Shown here one piece after another: positions 63,878-64,000 of a stretch of DNA of 64,000 bases; position 1 is the stretch's first letter; each line of letters opens with the position of its first letter. Location: positions 62,001 through 126,000 of the forward strand of contig CAIXFN010000073.1 of NCBI GenBank assembly GCA_903918755.1. Reading direction: 5' to 3'. The DNA is from an uncultured Pedosphaera sp. GTDB taxonomy: Bacteria > Verrucomicrobiota > Verrucomicrobiia > Limisphaerales > Pedosphaeraceae. The notes under the pieces are model-generated. The model was given only the letters and a program-made list of their open reading frames with translations, was not told the DNA's origin and made no database searches. The position numbers and the translations under genes are program-made.

Positions 63878-64000
63878 GATTCGCCCTGAGCTCCGGCTTT
63901 TTGCCACTGCTTCCGCCAGTCGGCCGGGAAGGTGGCCCTTTCGAATGAGAATTAGGCGCATTTTCATTGTCAGCATCACTTCATCGCTTGTTGGTCACTT

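Noticed and set aside
1-64000. CRISPR arrays, rRNA, tRNA, prophage or transposase genes
   Set aside because: No regularly spaced identical repeats, no rRNA or tRNA-like segment and no transposase or integrase motif was seen on reading. A covariance-model scan would be needed to exclude small RNAs.

Overview
The window looks like a chromosomal segment of a GC-rich member of the PVC superphylum, most likely Verrucomicrobiota (Limisphaerales/Pedosphaera-like). This rests on a paired PSD1/DUF1549/DUF1553 cytochrome-like protein and DUF1501 protein at the left end, several exported glycoside hydrolases, secreted proteins ending in a shared C-terminal module, and a TIGR03032-type protein. No rRNA, tRNA or CRISPR array was recognised. 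The taxonomic call is inference from gene content only.

Layout. 1-7004 (+): a broken upstream gene end, the PSD1/DUF1549/DUF1553 protein with an inserted LamG domain, its DUF1501 partner and an exported metallophosphoesterase. 7005-11347 (-): alcohol dehydrogenase, GT9 glycosyltransferase and an MsbA-like ABC exporter with an unusually long TM1-TM2 loop. 11518-18658 (+): exported GH127, GH39-like and GH2 enzymes with a divergent PanB-like gene between them. 18685-21359 (+): an array of small gene cassettes separated by four attC-like recombination sites and a fifth decayed one, with no integrase in view. This is a CALIN (cluster of attC sites lacking an integron integrase) sitting between the GH2 gene and the downstream serine hydrolase and GH106 genes. 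Nearly all cassette products are small membrane proteins or lipoproteins with no recognised function. 21487-30576 (-): serine hydrolase, GH106-like enzyme, a secreted protein, an ArsR repressor translationally coupled to a four-domain AHSA1/SRPBCC protein, and a class V aminotransferase.

30878-37817: a hybrid histidine kinase with a periplasmic solute-binding domain; a MerR-type, B12-binding regulator carrying the W-x9-EH signature of the CarH/LitR light sensors; a divergent exported fasciclin-domain protein whose upstream region has 11-bp-spaced repeats overlapping a -35-like box; two tiny membrane proteins and an SDR; and a VapBC toxin-antitoxin pair. 37844-39939 (-): kynureninase coupled to an apparently exported arylformamidase-like hydrolase. 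40176-40637 (-): YHS-domain protein with a clear intrinsic terminator.

40947-50171 (-) is a compact run of nine genes: two isochorismatase-family hydrolases, a SnoaL-like protein, an FAD aromatic monooxygenase, DoxX, a DUF1275 membrane protein, an alginate-export-type porin, a YtcJ-like amidohydrolase and a luciferase-like monooxygenase. It is divergent from a soluble four-GAF histidine kinase and its NarL-type response regulator (50412-54142). The 240-bp divergent region holds repeated GGGAG/CTCCC half-sites. The simplest reading is a two-component-controlled small-molecule import and oxidation module of unknown substrate.

54293-63877: serine hydrolase lipoprotein, acyltransferase-3 membrane protein, DHFR/RibD-like reductase, a secreted IPT/TIG protein, TIGR03032 protein, an outer-membrane protein, an exported HEXXH protein and a Sel1-repeat/C39-like protease fusion. 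The most unusual features are the cassette array, the CarH-like/fasciclin pair with its repeat array, and the nine-gene operon with its sensor pair.
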